Source: Perognathus longimembris pacificus
Taxonomy: Eukaryota > Chordata > Mammalia > Rodentia > Heteromyidae
Length of the DNA stretch: 64,000 bases
Assembly: GCF_023159225.1 (NCBI RefSeq)
Contig: NC_063175.1
Span: forward strand, 1,742,755 to 1,806,754
Direction: 5' to 3'
Positions 1 to 10,077 of this stretch are shown one piece after another. Both the position numbers and the translations under genes were made by a program. Position 1 is the stretch's first letter; the number at the start of each line of letters is the position of its first letter. The notes under the pieces are model-generated. The model saw only the letters and a list, made by a program, of their open reading frames with translations, did not search any database and had not been told where the DNA came from.

Positions 1-206
1 ATCCAGAAGGAAAGGCCTATCCAGATACAAGAAGCATTTAGAACCCCAAACTGACCAGACCAGAATAGGGCATCCCACCGACACATTGTGATCAAAACAG
101 AATCAGTAGAGTACAAGGAAAGAATCCTTAAAGCTGTTAGGGAGAAGAAACAATCACATACAAAGGAAAAGCAATCAGAATTACCCCAGACTTCTCAGCA
201 GAGACC

Positions 207-440
207 ATGAAAGCAAAGAGAGCCTGGAATGAGGTATACCAAACCCTAAATAAAAATAACTATCAACCAAGAATACTGTACCCAGGTAAACTCTCATTCA
301 GAGCCAAAGGTCAAATAGAAGTCTTCCACAGTAAGGAAAAACTGAAACAACATATCTCCACCAAACCAGCTTTGCAAAAATCCTCAAAGATGTACTATAC
401 AGGGAAAATAAGCAAGATCCCAATACAGACAGAGAAATGA
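207..440 (+). pseudogene. L1 ORF1p C-terminal domain remnant
   Basis: The reading frame encodes about 77 residues of the L1 ORF1p C-terminal domain, the RNA-binding/chaperone part of the protein. Recognisable blocks are AWNEVYQTL, YQPRILYPGKLSF, a Phe-His-Ser-Lys-rich block and KPALQ. The frame closes at 440 with TGA. The upstream part of ORF1 (1-206) is present but broken by frameshifts, so this is a decayed piece and not a gene. Identification is from the same blocks in the two better preserved ORF1 copies in this window (18142-19269 and 31158-32329). Confidence 0.8.
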
Positions 441-504
441 ACCCTAAATAGTAAACATCAGATCAAGAAATGGGAAGACACAGCTTTTAACAGTGACAGT
501 GACA

Positions 505-1640
505 ATGAAAGGAACAAACGATCATCTCTCAATCCTAACTTTCAACATTAATGGACTTAATTCTCCAATCAAACGACATAGGCTCATAAGTTAGATCAAA
601 AATCAAGATCCATCTTTCTGCTGCCTCCAAGAGACACATCTATCCAGCAAAAGCAAACATCTTCTAAAAGTGAAAGGCTGGAATCAGATCTACCAAGCAA
701 ATGGCCCCCATAAGCAGGCTGGAGTTGCAATCCTAGTATAAGACAAAATTGACTTCAAATTAAAAATGGTAAGAAGAGACAAAGAAGGTTACTACATACT
801 AGTAAAGGGATCTCTCTTACAGGAAGATATAACCATTCTAAATATCTACACATCAAATGCAGGAGCACCCAACTTCATCAGACAAACACTACTGACTCTA
901 AAAACACTCATAGACCAAAACACATTGATAGTAGGGGACTTTAACACTCCACTATCACCTCTGGACAGATCAACACTCCAAAAACTGAACAAAGAAACCA
1001 AAGAACTAAATAATTGCATAGACAAACTAGACTTAACCAACAACTGCAGAATACACATTCTTCTCTGCAGCACACGGAACATTCTCCAAAATAGATCACA
1101 TCTTAGGGCACAAAGAAAATCTGTACAAATTCAGAAGTATCAAAACCATTCCCTGCATTCTCTCAGACCACAATGGAATATAATTAGAGCTCAACTCAAA
1201 CAGCCACCACAGAAAATCCTACAATTCATGGAGACTAAAGAACACACTGCTGAGCCATCAGTGGGTCATTGAAGAAATTAAAATGGAAATTCAAATGTTT
1301 ATGGAACTCAACCAAGATGAGGACACAAAGTACCAGCTCTTTTGGGACACAGCAAAGGCAGTACTCAGAGGAAAATTTATAACTCTGAGCGCATACACCA
1401 ACAAACTGGAGAAACAGCAACTCAATAATTTAAGGAAGCACCTTAATTTGCTTGAAAGAGAACAACAAGCCAAACCCCAAGTCAATAGGCGGAAGCAAAT
1501 AATTAAAATCAAATCAGAATTAAATCAATTAGAGACAAAGAAACAATCGAAAGAATCAACAAAACAAAGAGTTGGTTCTTTGAAAAAAATCAACAAGATA
1601 GACAGACCCCCTGGCAAACCTGACCAAAAATTTGAAAGGA
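505..1640 (+). pseudogene. L1 ORF2p endonuclease-region remnant
   Basis: ORF2 starts at an ATG near 505 and encodes an apurinic-like endonuclease N-terminus: LTFNINGLNSPIKR, CCLQETHL (metal-binding Glu) and [14 protein letters not shown] (catalytic Asp/Asn). An in-frame stop lies about 30 codons in and another near 740. A frame change follows the GDFN block at about 1020-1270. The frame at 1283-1640 covers the linker after the endonuclease ([11 protein letters not shown], then a Lys/Glu/Gln-rich helix, then [11 protein letters not shown]). No reverse transcriptase motif is present. It is dead and truncated. Confidence 0.8.
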
Positions 1641-3698
1641 AAAATGTACTCTACTTCCCGGTCTCCATCCCAGAGTTTTTTTTTTTTTTCAAATTTTTAT
1701 TATCAAACTGATGTACAGACAGGTTACAGTTTCATATGTTAGGCATTGGATACATTTCTTGTACTGTATGTTACATCGTCCCTCATTCCCCCCTCCCTCC
1801 TCCCCCTTTCCCTTTCTCCCTATGAGGTGTTCAGTTCACTTACACCAAACAGTTTTGCAAGTATTGCTTTTGTAGTTGTTTGTCTTTTTTTACCCTGTGT
1901 CTCTCAAATTTGGTATTCCCTTTCAATTTCCTAGTTCTAATACCAGTATAGACGATTTCCAATATACTCAGATAAGATTACACAGATAGTGTGGATACAA
2001 CCACAGGAGGTGATACAAGAACATCATCAAGAGTAGAAGCTACAGATACACATGGGACGTTGAAAGTAGTTACAACTGTGATATAACAATCGTTTCCATA
2101 ACATGGAGTTCATTTCACTTAGCATCATCTTATGTGTTCATAAGGATATAGCTATTGGGCCTTGTGATGCTCTGCTATGACTTGCCTAAAACTGTACTAA
2201 TTATTACCAATAAGGGAGACCACAGAGTCCATGTTTCTTTGGGTCTGGCTCACTTCACTTCACTTAGTATAATTTTTTCCAAGTCCTTCCATTTCCTTAC
2301 AAATGGGGCAATGTCATTCTGATAGAGTCATAAAATTCCATTGTGTATATGTACCACGTTTTCCTGATCCATTCGTCTACTGAGGGGCATCTGGGTTGGT
2401 TACACATTCTAGCTATGACAAACTGCACTGCGATGAACATTGTTGTACTGGTGGCTTTACTGTGATTTTGTTTGTGGTTTTTTGGATAGATACCCAAAAG
2501 TGGGGTTGCTGGGTCATAGGGGAGTTCTATATTGAGCCTTCTGAGGAATCTCCATACTGCTTGCCAGAGTGGCTGAACCAGTTTACATTCCCACCAACAA
2601 TGAAGCACTGTTCCCTTTTGGCCACATCCCCTCCAACAATTGTTATTGTTAGTTTTCTTGATATAGGACATTTTTACTGGGGTGAGATGGAATCTCAAGG
2701 TTGTTTTGATTTGCATTTCTTTTATGGCCAGTAATGTAGAGCACTTTTTCTTATGTCTCTTGGCCATTCACATTTCCTCATCAGAGAAGTCTCTTTTTAC
2801 GTCTTTAGCCCACTTGTTGAGGGGCTATTGGTTCTTTGCGGTTTTGTTTCAGAGGTAGGTAATTTTTTTTAGTTCTGCACATATTTTAGATATGAGGCCT
2901 TTGTCCGTTGAATGGCCGGTAAAAATCTCCCCCCAGTCTATGGGCTTTCTGTTTATCTTGCGAGATATGTGCTTTGCCGTGCAGAAGCTCTGCAGTTTGA
3001 TGCAGTCCCATTTGTTCAACCTTTCTTTGATTTGTAGCCTTTCTGGGTCTTTGTTAAGGAAGTTCTGTCCAGTGCCAAGGAGCCCAAGTGTTTCTCGTAC
3101 TCATTCTTTTAGTGTTTTCAGGGTGTCTGTTTTGATTTCGAGGTCTTTAATCCATTTGGAATTGATTTTGGTGGAGGTTGATATATAAGGATCTAGTTTT
3201 AGTTTGTTGCATGTGTTGAACCAGTTTTGCCAGCACCATTTGTTAAAGAGGCTATCTTTCTTCCAAACTATTGTTTTAGCTCCTTTATCAAAGATTAAGT
3301 AGGTGTAGTTCTGTGGGTTCATTTCTGGGTCTGCTATTCTGTTCCATTGGTCTTCAGGCCTGTTCCGGTTCCAATACCAAGGTGTTTTTATTACTATAAC
3401 TTTATAATACAGCTTGAAGTTGGGTATTGTAATTCTTCCTGCACTGATCTTTCTGCTTAGGATTGTTTTTGCTAGTCTAGTTCTTTTATTGTTCCATATG
3501 AATTTCTGGATTGCGTCCTCTATTTCCTTAAAAAATGGTGTTGGAATATTAATGGGTATTGCATTGAATTTGTAGATAGCCTTTGGCAATATTGCCATTT
3601 AGATTATATTAATCCTCCCAATCCAGGAGCATGGGAGGTTTTTTCCATTTCCTTAGTTCTGACTTAATTTTGTTTTTCAAGGTTTTAAAGTTCTCATC

Positions 3699-3808
3699 AA
3701 GGCAGTCTTGGTGACGCATTTCCTGTGCTGTTATTGTTCTGAAGACACAGTGGCTCTAGCCACTGGGAGAAGCCCAAATAAAATTCAATCCCAAGCAAAC
3801 AAAAAAAG
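3699..3808 (+). pseudogene. Short polyadenylated cDNA-like insertion inside L1 ORF2
   Basis: The minus-strand L1 sequence is interrupted here by about 100 bases that do not fit L1. Read on the plus strand they look like the 3' end of an mRNA: an AATAAA signal at about 3777-3782, then about 15 nt, then an A-rich tail at 3798-3808. That is the form of a heavily 5'-truncated processed retrocopy. I do not recognise the source transcript. The left boundary is approximate and no clean TSD of its own is visible, because the nested L1 end was inserted next to it. Confidence 0.45.
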
Positions 3809-3823
3809 AGGCCTTTACTTCTT

Positions 3824-4248
3824 TTTTTTTTTTTTTTTTTTCAAATTTTTATTATCAAACTGATGTACAGAGAGGTTACAGTTTCATACGTTAGGCATTG
3901 GATACATTTCTTGTACTGTTTGTTACCTTGTTCCTCATACCCCCCTCTCTCCTCCCCTATTCCCTTCCCCCTCCCCCCCCCCCGGAGGTGTTCAGTTCAC
4001 TTACACCAAACAGTTTTGCAAGTATTGCTTTTGTAGTTGTTTGTCTTTTTTTACCCTGTGCCTGTCAAATTTGGTATTCCCTTTCAATTTCCTATTTCCA
4101 ATACCAGTATACATGGTTTCCAATATACTCAGATAAGATTACAGAGATAGTGTAGGTACAACCACCGGAAGGTGATACAAGAACATCATCAATAATAGAA
4201 GCTACAGATACACATGGGACGTTGAAAGTAGTTACAACTGTGATATAA
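3824..4248 (-). mobile_element. 5'-truncated L1 3' end nested in the lineage A L1
   Basis: A T-run (3821-3841) is followed by the reverse complement of the lineage A L1 3' UTR, nearly identical over its length to 1679-2100 including the pyrimidine-rich tract (about 3935-3985). A 15-nt duplication flanks it: AGGCCTTTACTTCTT at 3809-3823 and AGGCCTTCACTTCTT at 4249-4263. The interrupted ORF2 frame resumes directly afterwards. It is a later insertion into the host L1. Confidence 0.85.
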
Positions 4249-4903
4249 AGGCCTTCACTTCTTTGGTTAAGGTTATTCCTAGTTATTTTATGTTTTTTGG
4301 GGCTATTGCAAAAGGAGTTGCTTTCCTGATTTCAGCCTCGGCCTCCGGGTCATTAGCATATAGAAAGGCCATTGATTTTTGAGGGTTTATTTTATATCCT
4401 GCAATTTTGCCAAAGTTTTGGATCAGCTCTAGTAGCTTGGGGGTAGAGTCTATGGGGTTCTTTAGGTATAGGATCATGTCACCTGCGAAGAGAGAAAGTT
4501 TAACTTCATCTTATCCTATTTGGATCCCCTTTATATTTTCTCCTTGCCTAATTGCTCTGGCTAGGAATTCTAGTACTATGTTGAAGAGCAGGGGAGAGAG
4601 TGGACATTCCTGCCTTGTTCTTGATTTTAAAGGGAATGGTTTTAGTTTTTCACCATTTAGAGTTATGCTTGCTGTTGGTTTGTCATAAACTGCCTTGATT
4701 ATATTCAGGAATGTTCCCTGGAATCCCAGTTTTTCCAGGTCTTTTAGCATAAATGGGTGCTGGATTTTATTGAACGCTTTTTCCGCATTCAGAGATAAAG
4801 CCATGTGGTTCTTTAGTTTGCTCCGGTTGATGTGGTGGATTACATTAATTGACTTGCATATATTAAACCAACTTTGCATCCCTGGGATGCATCCAGTTTG
4901 CAT

Positions 4904-5596
4904 CGGTGGGATGTCCTATTCTGGTCTGGTCGTTTTGGGTTCTAAATGCTTCTTGTATCTGGATAGGCCTATCCTTCTGGATATTTGGGAAGTTCTCAGC
5001 TAATATTCTGTTAAATAGGTTGCCTATCCCATTAACTTTTTTCTCCAAGTTTTCCTCAATACCTATTATCCTTAAAGTGGGCTTCCTGATCGTGTCTTGA
5101 ATCTCCTGTAGTGATCTGTTTTGTTGATTGGACTGGATTTGTATGGATTTTTGATCTTTCTCCATAGATTCTAGGGAATCTTCAGCTCCTGAGATTCGAT
5201 CCTCTGCTTCAGTTAGTCGGGACTGAAGGCTAGCTACTTGATTTCGAATCTCTTTCCTTCTGACTTTTCTTTCCTGATGATTTCCATGTCATCTCTTAGG
5301 TCTTGCATGGACTTCTTTGCTTCATTAATTTTATTTTGAGTGCTGTCTCTCAAATCTTTTACCTGGGTAGCTATCTTTTCATTTGACTCTTGAATTTCAT
5401 TTATCTTTCTATCTGTTGAGGACATGAAATCATCTATTACTTTATGGAAGGATTGCTGTATTGATTCTAACTTTTCATTTAACATGTTTATCAGTAGACT
5501 TTGTAGAGCATTTTGAGGGTTCTCTTCTATGTCTTTGGTTGACTGCTCTGTTTCCTACTTGTTTTGAGTGTGAGAAAATACTCCATTGTTTTCCAT
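4904..5596 (-). pseudogene. L1 ORF1p remnant, N-terminal and central part
   Basis: An ATG at 5596-5594 (minus) opens ORF1. 5596-5234 gives an N-terminal region and coiled coil rich in Lys/Glu/Gln (LNEKLESIQQSFHKVIDDF, RKINEIQESNEKIATQVKDL). After a frame change, 5165-4904 gives the start of the RRM-like region (LRIIGIEENLEKKVNGI, FNRILAENFPNIQKDRPI, QIQEAF). Just past the block equivalent to the GRPDPRK segment of other copies, the sequence jumps into ORF2 RT, so the ORF1 C-terminal domain is missing. Dead copy. Confidence 0.8.
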
Positions 5597-5770
5597 CTTT
5601 CTGTGGTTCTTCTGCCCATTTGTATTGGGGATGCCAGTCTACAATCACCGGTGAGCACTGTTTAAAACCCATAGCAGCCCTTACCATGCACTGTTGTGTA
5701 AATCTTATAAGTTTACAATTATATGCAGATATCTTGTATACCTGTCTATACATTTAGATTTTTTCTTTTC

Positions 5771-5974
5771 TTTTTTTTTTTTTTGCCTGTTCTGGCCCTT
5801 GGACTCAGGGCCTGAGCACTGTCCCTGGCTTCTTTTTGCTCAAGGCTAGCACTCTACCACTTGACGCACAGCGCCACTTTTGGCCGTTTTCTATATATGT
5901 GGTGTTGGGGAATCGAACCCAGGGCTTTATTTATATGAGGCAAGCACTCTTGCCACTAGGCCATATTCCCAGCC
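5771..5974 (-). mobile_element. Dimeric ID SINE
   Basis: On the minus strand this is the dimeric ID SINE: left ID monomer (GGCCTAGTGGCAAGAGTG), right ID-like monomer (AGGGCCTGAGTCCAAGGGCC region) and an A-tail read as a T-run at 5771-5784. An imperfect TSD (ATACATTTAGATTT type) lies at about 5748-5761 and 5976-5989. It is inserted in the L1 5' UTR. Confidence 0.9.
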
Positions 5975-6653
5975 ATATAAACTTAGATTTGGTGTTCCTA
6001 AAGAATACAATTTCAATATAACAACCGATCCTGAGCCATGTATTCAGTAGTTACTTATTTACTGTTAAAACCCTATGAGAAATTCTTGTTCTTATATTAA
6101 GTTCTTTTAGGACCAGCTTTCTCTGTGAACCCCTTTGATTCACTCGAATTAAGCAGGGATACCCTCTATCCAGTAACCAGGAGTCAATGGAACATGCAGG
6201 TCCTGGCAGTAAGTCAGGAGGGCAAGTTATAGGTAGTAAAGAGAATAGCGTAAAATGTATTGGGGGGGGGGGGAGTGATGATTTTGGTTTAGTTTCAGTG
6301 ACGTGCAAATGTGGAGAAGAGTAGAATAAGTAGGAAGAACAACATTAAAATGATAGACAATGAAGAGTTAGCAGAAAAGAGTGGAGGTGTTTTTCATAAG
6401 AAAGTAATTTTTAAAGAAAGAGAATACAAAGAGAGAAATAAAGCAAAAATACTGGAAGACAGTTGCACAAAACAGGGAAAAAGTATTAAAAAAAATAAAA
6501 TAAGAAATAAAAAGGAAAAAAACCAGAAAAATGAACAACCAAAAAAAAAAAAACCTTGATAAAACAAACAGGTAAAAATGGAAAACAAAAACACCAACAA
6601 TGTTTCAAAAGTGAAAAAAATTAAAAAAAAATTTTTAAAAAAAAGTTTAAAAG

Positions 6654-6869
6654 GGGCTGGGGATATAGCCTAGTGGCAAGAGTGCCTGCCTCGGATACAC
6701 GAGGCCCTAGGTTCGATTCCCCAGCACCACATATACAGAAAATGGACAGAAGCGGCGCTGTGGCTCAAGTGGCAGAGTGGTAGCCTTGAGCAGGAAGAAG
6801 CCAGGGACAGTGCTCAGGCCCTGAGTCCAAGGCCCAGGACTGGCCAAAAAAAAAAAAAAAAAAAAAAAA
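6654..6869 (+). mobile_element. Dimeric ID SINE, young subfamily
   Basis: Complete dimer starting GGGGCTGGGGATATAGCC, with an intact pol III B box GGTTCGATTCC near 6712-6722. The right monomer ends CCCAGGACTGGCC and is followed by an uninterrupted A-tail of about 25 nt. The TSD is AAAAGTTTAAAA at about 6641-6652 and 6866-6877. It shares the diagnostic CGGATACACGAGGCCCTAGG stretch with the copies at 9547 and 53028. Confidence 0.92.
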
Positions 6870-8084
6870 GTTTAAAAAATGTTTGAAAAGAAAAAAAAAT
6901 GGAGTCCTCCTTGTTTGTGTGGTCTTTCCCCATTCTCTGGTTTCCTTGCGATGGTCTGCAGTCTATTTTCCTGATTGGCTGGTTTGACTTGCTTGCAGTT
7001 TGCAGGGGTTGGATCTGTTCTGACCCTTCTCCCCTGTTGGTGCAATCCTTGGTCTCTGTGGTTCGCACAGCTTGCAGGTAGGCCTTGGGTGTCCTCTTTA
7101 GATGGGGATGTGAGCAGTCTTGGGAACTGTGGCTCCTCTGTCTGCTGTGGGGCCGTGGCCTTTAACGGCTTGCTTTGAATAGGCTGTGGACTCAGCAGGG
7201 CAGGGCGCCTCTGGTCTGGTTTTCCTGGCTGAGAGTTGCTTGCCTGGGGGAGGTTCCTCCCTCCTGGGTGGGGCGGCTGCCTGGTGGAGCTGGCTATGGA
7301 ATTCAGCTCCGTTTTGGGCTGGGAATTGGGCGTCCTCTGTGATGGGACCGTTTATCTGTCTCAGGAAGTTTGTTCCCCTGTCTGGTGTTTCTGGGCTGCT
7401 GGTAGCTGCTTGTCACTTTCGCTTTAAATTTAGAAATTCCAGTAGGCAGTGTGGGGCACCTCTGGCTAAGCTGTGGCCCAGGACGAACCTCCTGCCTGGG
7501 CAGGGGGCATTCTCCTGGGTGGAGCTGGCTCTCATTGGTCGGTCCCTCTTGCCCTTTTCAGCGGTGGCTCCTTTGTCCTTGCTTTCCCCAGGCCCGCTTT
7601 AATTCCATTGTGGTCTGACCCTATGCCAGTGTCAAAGATGACATTTTGCTCTGGCAGTAGGGGAAGGGCTACCTTCCAGAAGCTGCTCTGTGGGCGCAAG
7701 TGAGAATATCTTTCGTGGGGTACTCACACTTTCTCTGCGATTTCAGCCCATCCGTGCTCAGCCACCATCTGGCGGATTTCTCCCTGGTTTATGCTGTGTG
7801 CTTTAGCTGCATGGAGTGCGGGTTGCTGTGCTGGGTGCTGTGTTGGTGCCGGCACTGGCGTGGCGGTGGGATGCTGCCCGGACCTCAAATCTGTGTTTTC
7901 AGATGAGCAAAGTCGATTTTTCCTTCTTGGCCAGAATTCCTGTACTGTTAGAACTTACTCTGGCTGTCTTTCTAGGAGTAAAAGTTTCTATGGGGTGAGA
8001 AAACTGTGATGTCGGAGGGAGCTCAGCTAGGGCTCTGCAGCTCCTCTGCCATCTTCCCGGAAGTAACTCCCCATCACAGAGTTT

Positions 8085-9546
8085 AAAGGTTAATTTTTAA
8101 ATTTATTTTAGAATGAAACTAATTTATGGTAGAGAGCCAACCAGCATACTACAGAGGGTCCCAAGAAGATTTGTGTCACAAGATGCTATCATGTTCTATA
8201 AAACTTGGGAAAAATTTCTTTCCTAACTTTAGTTGATAGTATTTATACCTCAGTATTTTAGAGAATGTTGATTAAGTTTTGTTTCAGTAATAAGGCTCTA
8301 TATACATTAGTAGTCAACACAGAATTTATAAAATAGTTTCAGATTTAGAGAGGCTTTGCTTGACCATCTTTTGGTTTTATGATATTGGGTGCAAAAGCAA
8401 TCCCCAGTTAGTAGAAGCTGAGCTTTGAATGTCCATCTTTTCCTGGGCTAGGGATATGCAGTATAATAATGATCTCTTGTGATGCAGTGCAGTGGGTGGA
8501 AGTCATAGCAGCCAGTCATTCTCATGATCAGGAGAGGAACAACCAATTTTCTCCAGTGTATTGTGAGATAAAGCTTGAAGGTTTGGTAGGTTAAGTGTCT
8601 TACATGCCTTTCAGTTTACATTGCCAATTTCAAATGGTTTTATTGGATATAACCTCATTATAAATTGAGGATCATCCATACTCTTGATTCTTTCTGCAAA
8701 GTCAAGAGTCTTAACATAGTGTATTTGTTTCTTGTTTTCAATTTCAAGGTAATTGATCGTGAGAGGGAAAAGTTAGTCCATTACTTGTTTTGATCTTATT
8801 GCTTTCTGTAGTTATGTTTTTATTCTGACCAATTATTAAATACTACCCCTTTCTAGTCTCCTAGGTCCTAGATCAACTGTGCTAACTAGAGCTATGAAAA
8901 TATCCTGGTTATGGCACTTGTTTTCTCTGTATTAGCATGCTCTGATATGTAGTTTGTGTCATTTGAAATAATGTAAAAAGATGCACTGGTGTTTTGAGAA
9001 TGTTCTAGCACTGGAATAATTTTTGTTCAACTCAATATCCGGTCCAAACTTCTCAAGAATAAAAGAAGGGCAAGAGAATCAAATGCTAGAGCCAGCAAGA
9101 ATTACTACTTAAAAATGCACAAGGCAAGAATAGCTTAATATTGACATGTATAATACTACAATGCATTGAATTAATGGAAAAGATATGTCTTACATAATCA
9201 TCTCTTTTGATCTGGGAAAGTTTAGTAAAATCCATCATCCATTCTTGTTAAGAATCTCAATAAAATTTAAGTATATTAACAATGTCATTATCATATTAAA
9301 ATGTAATTATTGTTCCATATTTAAAAAAGAACAACATCTAATACCTCTGGGAGCCATTCCTTTACATTTAGGAAGAAAAAAAAAGATATTCTTTATGACA
9401 TTGTAGATTAATGAAGTCCGGTTAATGTAATTAGAAAAATAAGTGAAGGGTATTGAAGTTCTAAAAGGGAAGGCAATAAAGTTACATGGATTACAAATCC
9501 AAGTGGGTCATCTGAAAATTGAGTAGAACAACAAAAAAACCCCAGT
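8085..9546. other. Unique AT-rich DNA
   Basis: No open frame of note, no SINE or L1 that I can recognise, and no splice-bounded coding block. Nothing to annotate beyond AT-rich non-coding DNA. Confidence 0.6.
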
Positions 9547-9767
9547 GGGGCTGGGGATATAACCTAGTGGCAAGAGTGCCTGCCTCGGATACACGAGGCC
9601 CTAGGTTCGATTCCCCAGCACCACATATACAGAAAACGGCCAGAAGCGGCGCTGTGGCTCAAGTGGCAGAGTGCTAGCCTTGAGCGGGAAGAAGCCAGGG
9701 ACAGTGCTCAGGCCCTGAGTCCAAGGCCCAGGACTGGCCCAAAACAAAACAAAACAAAACAAAAAAC
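9547..9767 (+). mobile_element. Dimeric ID SINE, young subfamily
   Basis: Full dimer with B box GGTTCGATTCC at 9604-9614 and a second monomer containing AGCGGCGCTGTGGCTCAAGT. The tail is patterned (AAAAC)n. CCCAGTG at 9541-9547 and CTCCAGTG after the tail give a short TSD. It retains CpGs (GCGGCGC) lost in older copies. Confidence 0.92.
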
Positions 9768-9840
9768 CTCCAGTGAATTGGGGGGGAGGGAAACATGAAG
9801 AATATAGTCTTGGTATGTATAAAATAAAAAAACACAAGGG

Positions 9841-10077
9841 ATCTAGGAATATGGCCTAGTGGCAATAGTGCTTGCCTTGTGTACATGAAGCCCTAGGTTC
9901 GATTCCTCAGCACCACATATATAGAAAATGGCCACAAGTGGCATTGTGTCTCAAGTGGCAGAGTGCTAGCCTTGAGCAAAAAGAAGCCAGGGATATTGCT
10001 CAGGCTCTTGAGTTCAAGGCCCAAGACTGGCAAACAAAGAAACCCCAAAAAACCCAAAACAAAACAAAACAAAAACA
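9841..10077 (+). mobile_element. Dimeric ID SINE, older copy
   Basis: Same dimeric architecture as the 9547 copy, about 75 bp downstream in the same orientation, but with CpGs changed (GTGGCATTGTG in place of GCGGCGCTGTG). The tail is an (AAAAC)-like A-rich stretch. AAAACACA flanks both ends as a probable TSD. Confidence 0.9.

Larger units (their letters stand above)
1..1640 (+). mobile_element. Old plus-strand L1 fragment (ORF1 3' half, ORF2 5' part)
   Basis: The window opens inside an L1. The 3' half of ORF1, a short inter-ORF spacer and the endonuclease part of ORF2 follow in the right order on the plus strand. It is cut by the window edge on the left. On the right, L1 similarity ends near 1640 inside ORF2, at an A-rich stretch, far short of RT and the 3' UTR. 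Many stops and frameshifts mark it as old. The ORF1 stretch at 1-90 closely matches the minus-strand ORF1 remnant at 4904-4990, so both belong to related L1 lineages. Confidence 0.85.
2297..4903 (-). pseudogene. L1 ORF2p remnant: RT to C-terminus, interrupted
   Basis: On the minus strand, 4903-4511 encodes the RT core start ([51 protein letters not shown]). 4477-4283 continues past the catalytic loop ([21 protein letters not shown]). A nested insertion splits the frame at 3699-4248. 3598-3101 resumes ([28 protein letters not shown]), and 2767-2297 gives the C-terminus with the Cys/His knuckle [18 protein letters not shown] and [16 protein letters not shown]. The endonuclease and the N-terminal RT are absent because of the deletion at about 4903. 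Several frameshifts are present. Non-functional. Confidence 0.85.
1679..8070 (-). mobile_element. TSD-bounded minus-strand L1 (lineage A) with internal deletion and nested insertions
   Basis: Read on the minus strand, this runs from a 5' end near 8070 (containing AAGATGGC) through a long 5' UTR, ORF1 from 5596, an ORF1-ORF2 deletion junction near 4903, the RT and C-terminal parts of ORF2, a 3' UTR with a purine-rich tract, and a poly-A end at 1679. The flanks carry a 14-nt direct repeat, CCATCCCAGAGTTT at 1665-1678 and CCATCACAGAGTTT at 8071-8084 (one mismatch), which I read as the TSD. Nested inside are a cDNA-like piece (3699-3808), an L1 3' end (3824-4248) and two ID SINEs (5771-5974, 6654-6869). 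The TSD is what ties the 5597-8070 segment to this element. Confidence 0.75.
5597..8070 (-). promoter_or_regulatory. Long 5' UTR of the lineage A L1 (interrupted by two ID SINEs)
   Basis: This lies between the ORF1 ATG (5596) and the 5' TSD (8071), so by position it is the L1 5' UTR, about 2 kb after removing the two SINEs. The 5'-most 1.1 kb (about 6900-8070) is GC-rich and starts on the minus strand with AAGATGGC about 13 nt in, the position where other mammalian L1s carry a YY1 site. The middle part (about 6300-6640) is extremely A-rich on the plus strand. A 12-G run is at 6262-6273. Assignment of 5976-6640 to the L1 rests on the TSD argument, not on similarity. Confidence 0.55.

Noticed and set aside
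7186..7602. 138-codon plus-strand frame (and overlapping frames to 8009)
   Set aside because: GC-rich L1 5' UTR read antisense; no domain and no supporting signals.
9547..9767. tRNA gene from the B box and tRNA-Ala-like start
   Set aside because: Part of a repeated dimeric ID SINE with A-tail and TSD; no cloverleaf and no single-copy context.
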